A stretch of 64,000 bases of DNA from JAXGTO01 sp040774885 (GTDB lineage Bacteria > Actinomycetota > Coriobacteriia > Coriobacteriales > Eggerthellaceae): positions 1 to 64,000 of the forward strand of contig JAXGTO010000005.1 of assembly GCA_040774885.1 (NCBI GenBank). The letters are read 5' to 3'. The first letter of the stretch is position 1. Each line of letters opens with the position of its first letter. The position numbers and the translations under genes are program-made. The notes under the pieces were generated by a model. That model made no database searches. It was not told where the DNA came from and saw only the letters and a list, made by a program, of their open reading frames with translations. This document shows positions 62,141 to 64,000 of this stretch, in pieces.

Positions 62141-63985
62141 CTATTGTGTCACAATCTCTTGCACGGTGCAAGTGGGATCGCTTTCCACATATTTGAGGTC
62201 GATGGCGTCGCCTTGTTTGTAGCCCACCACTTCTATCAGGTTCGGCAGCGGACAATCGTAGATGCGATCGTCGCCTTCCAGCTTCAAATAGAAGTGCGAA
62301 TTGCCGTCCACCACCGCCGTGGCAAGCGTGGTTATGGTGCCCTTCGCTTCTTTAATGGATGACTCGTCGGTGGTTGCCGCCCCATTGGTGGCCAAAAGCG
62401 ACTTGTAGCTCTTCTGGCATTCGGCCACGGTATCACCCACCGCCACGTTCTGATAGCGCTGGATATCCACCATGGCGAACTTCTTCACCAGGCCGGCCGC
62501 GTCTTTGAGCGCCATGAAATACGTCGGCTGGCCGTTGATGTTCAGCAGCAACGGGAACGTGGCATCATAACCCAGGTTCTGTACCTGCCCCTCGGCACTG
62601 CTCATGGCCGATTCTTCCGTGGCGCCCGCCACCGAATAGAAGTGCGATTCGGCCGTGCGCTGGTTCATGAGCACGAATCCGACGATGGCATTGTCTGCCG
62701 TGGCGCTGGTGACGCCCGAATACAGCCACACGTCGTCGTCTTTGGCGATGTAGTTGTATCCCAGCTTGCCGTTCGAACCGGGTGTGGTCTGCACCACACC
62801 GGCCTGGCCCAACCAAGAATTGAGCCAGCCGCCGTTAAGGCTGCCATGCCAGTTGTACTGTTCCACCAACAAGTCCGAAGGATAGGCGCGGTCAACCCAT
62901 TCCGGACAATCCTCGATGGCGTAATCCTGGCATTCGCCCGTGCTTGCGTTCACCAGCACCACGCGGTCGATGGTCTCGCCACCGAACAGGCCGATGGTGC
63001 GCGTCTGTACCGGGCACACCCACCAGGGAATACCGTCTTCGTCGACTTCGAAGCTCTTTTCTTCAAACAGATAGAACGGGTAATTGAGCTGCACGTAGCG
63101 ATCGATGTTCTTGCCCAAGGGGTCGCTCTCGCTGTAATAGATGGGCTGCTCCAAGCGCACCACCTGGGTGTCCTGGCTGGCCATGTCCACCAGCACATAC
63201 GCGGGAATGCCCGTGTCCATGTTGGTGAACCATTTGAAGACGTCCGCATAGTTGAGCGGGCTCACGCGAACGGGGCGGCCCTGGTAGTTGATCTGCGAAT
63301 ACAGGCTCGAGATCTCGAACTGGCTGACGTAATCGGGGATCTCGCCCAGCGTGCGGTTGCCCAGCAGCACGGCGGAATCGCGGTCGATCACGGGGATGGA
63401 ATCGTAGTCGACTTCCTGGATATCGCTGGCAAAGTCGCTGCTGGCGGGCTCCAGGATGGAAGAGTATTTTTCCGCGTTACCCGGCCAAATGGAAAGGGAC
63501 GCGAGCGACCCCACCAAGAACAGCGCGACCACCGCCACGGGCACCCAGGCCACGCCGCGATACGCTTTGGCCTTCTTCGGGCTGGCGGAGCGCTTGGAGG
63601 TGCCCTTCTTGTAGGCACGGCTCATGCCGCGGCACAGCACGAAAACGGGAAGCAGCACGAATACGAACAGGAACACCCAGCAATCCATGCTGTAGATGCT
63701 GATGGCAGGGTGGAACCACCAATAAGCGCCTGCAATGACCAGCAGCAGCACGATTAAGCAGATGATGAGCGTCTTGCGGCTCCAGTCGGCAAATGGGGGA
63801 ATGTCGCCATCTTTGCCGTGGCCTTTGCCCTTCCCGCCGGTAATAACGGTCCATGCATCGGCGCCCGGGCCATCGGATGCGCTCTGCGATCCCTTGGCCT
63901 TCCCCTTTTCGGAAGCGCCCTCTTCATCAGACGGGGGCACGAAGCCCACAGCCTTGAAGAACTCGTCCATCGTATTCTTGTCCAC
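62141..63985 (-). CDS. Large membrane protein of unknown function with extracytoplasmic domain
   Basis: Protein of 614 residues that starts with GTG 63985 behind GAGGGGGA (ATG 63970 is the alternative). The first 70 residues are polar with a Gly/Lys-rich stretch. Three hydrophobic segments follow at about 72-90, 98-118 and 147-167. About 440 residues after the last one should lie outside the membrane, with many aromatic strands (IPAYVLVDMASQDTQVVRL, WWVCPVQTRTIGLFGGETID) and four Cys. No catalytic motif was recognised. It may be a membrane-associated structural or sensing protein. Confidence 0.7.
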   Translation of the reverse strand: MDKNTMDEFFKAVGFVPPSDEEGASEKGKAKGSQSASDGPGADAWTVITGGKGKGHGKDGDIPPFADWSRKTLIICLIVLLLVIAGAYWWFHPAISIYSMDCWVFLFVFVLLPVFVLCRGMSRAYKKGTSKRSASPKKAKAYRGVAWVPVAVVALFLVGSLASLSIWPGNAEKYSSILEPASSDFASDIQEVDYDSIPVIDRDSAVLLGNRTLGEIPDYVSQFEISSLYSQINYQGRPVRVSPLNYADVFKWFTNMDTGIPAYVLVDMASQDTQVVRLEQPIYYSESDPLGKNIDRYVQLNYPFYLFEEKSFEVDEDGIPWWVCPVQTRTIGLFGGETIDRVVLVNASTGECQDYAIEDCPEWVDRAYPSDLLVEQYNWHGSLNGGWLNSWLGQAGVVQTTPGSNGKLGYNYIAKDDDVWLYSGVTSATADNAIVGFVLMNQRTAESHFYSVAGATEESAMSSAEGQVQNLGYDATFPLLLNINGQPTYFMALKDAAGLVKKFAMVDIQRYQNVAVGDTVAECQKSYKSLLATNGAATTDESSIKEAKGTITTLATAVVDGNSHFYLKLEGDDRIYDCPLPNLIEVVGYKQGDAIDLKYVESDPTCTVQEIVTQ

Positions 63986-64000
63986 TGATCCCCCTCGCTT

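Overview
The window is GC-rich and reads as a chromosome segment of an anaerobic actinobacterium of the class Coriobacteriia, probably Eggerthellales. This is inferred from four things: surface proteins ending in a degenerate A-K-T-(G/A)-D sorting tail, several iron-sulfur and flavin redox enzymes, an oxygen-sensitive 2-hydroxyacyl-CoA dehydratase type system, and at least one promoter placed for a leaderless transcript. I saw no rRNA, tRNA, CRISPR array, prophage or intact insertion sequence.

Layout. 1-8807: three secreted or surface proteins (a subtilisin whose 5' end lies outside the window, a Cna-B repeat adhesin, a Listeria-Bacteroides repeat protein) and a broken DUF1254 gene. 8.9-20.2 kb: a metallophosphoesterase and esterase pair, a CoA-disulfide-reductase/rhodanese fusion, a MerR regulator divergent from a MATE pump with a 19-bp-spacer operator between them, a ferredoxin-like protein divergent from a Crp/Fnr regulator, and a rubredoxin-fused formate-dehydrogenase-type molybdoenzyme. 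20.2-32.1 kb: a three-domain RidA protein behind a 20-bp palindrome, a MarR/ABC/ABC exporter operon, serA, an Old-Yellow-Enzyme family reductase, and a redox operon (rhodanese lipoprotein, Rrf2 regulator, RclA-like flavoprotein). 32.2-44.2 kb: an esterase, a stand-alone adenylation enzyme coupled to a GNAT acetyltransferase, UPF0114 and DUF2252 proteins, an 800-bp non-coding stretch with an inverted repeat and a GGGATT array, YbjQ, a ThrH phosphatase with decayed tandem copies of its own 3' end, a methyltransferase, a bacterial Elp3, an SDR and a Ser-rich membrane protein.

44.4-54.6 kb is all on the minus strand. A complete trp operon, trpE-G-D-C-(F-B fusion)-A, is preceded by a near-consensus promoter and a canonical tRNA-Trp T-box (UGG specifier, UGGC acceptor-pairing bases, intrinsic terminator). 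Upstream and tightly coupled lie tatD, tcdA, a GH30 glycosidase and a small unknown protein. 54.7-64 kb holds a membrane protein with a YHxxxC tail, YbaK, a flippase, a two-gene dehydratase/activase system in which the activase is fused to a dehydratase-like subunit, rplJ-rplL with a structured leader, and a large membrane protein of unknown function.

The genes fit an amino-acid-fermenting anaerobe that invests in thiol and sulfur redox chemistry (CoADR-rhodanese, rhodanese lipoprotein, RclA-like, rubredoxin-FDH), makes its own tryptophan under T-box control and carries two serine-pathway enzymes (SerA, ThrH). The least ordinary items are the triple RidA chain, the rubredoxin-FDH fusion, the dehydratase-activase fusion, the TrpF-TrpB fusion with a retained internal ribosome-binding site, and the ThrH 3'-end tandem relics.
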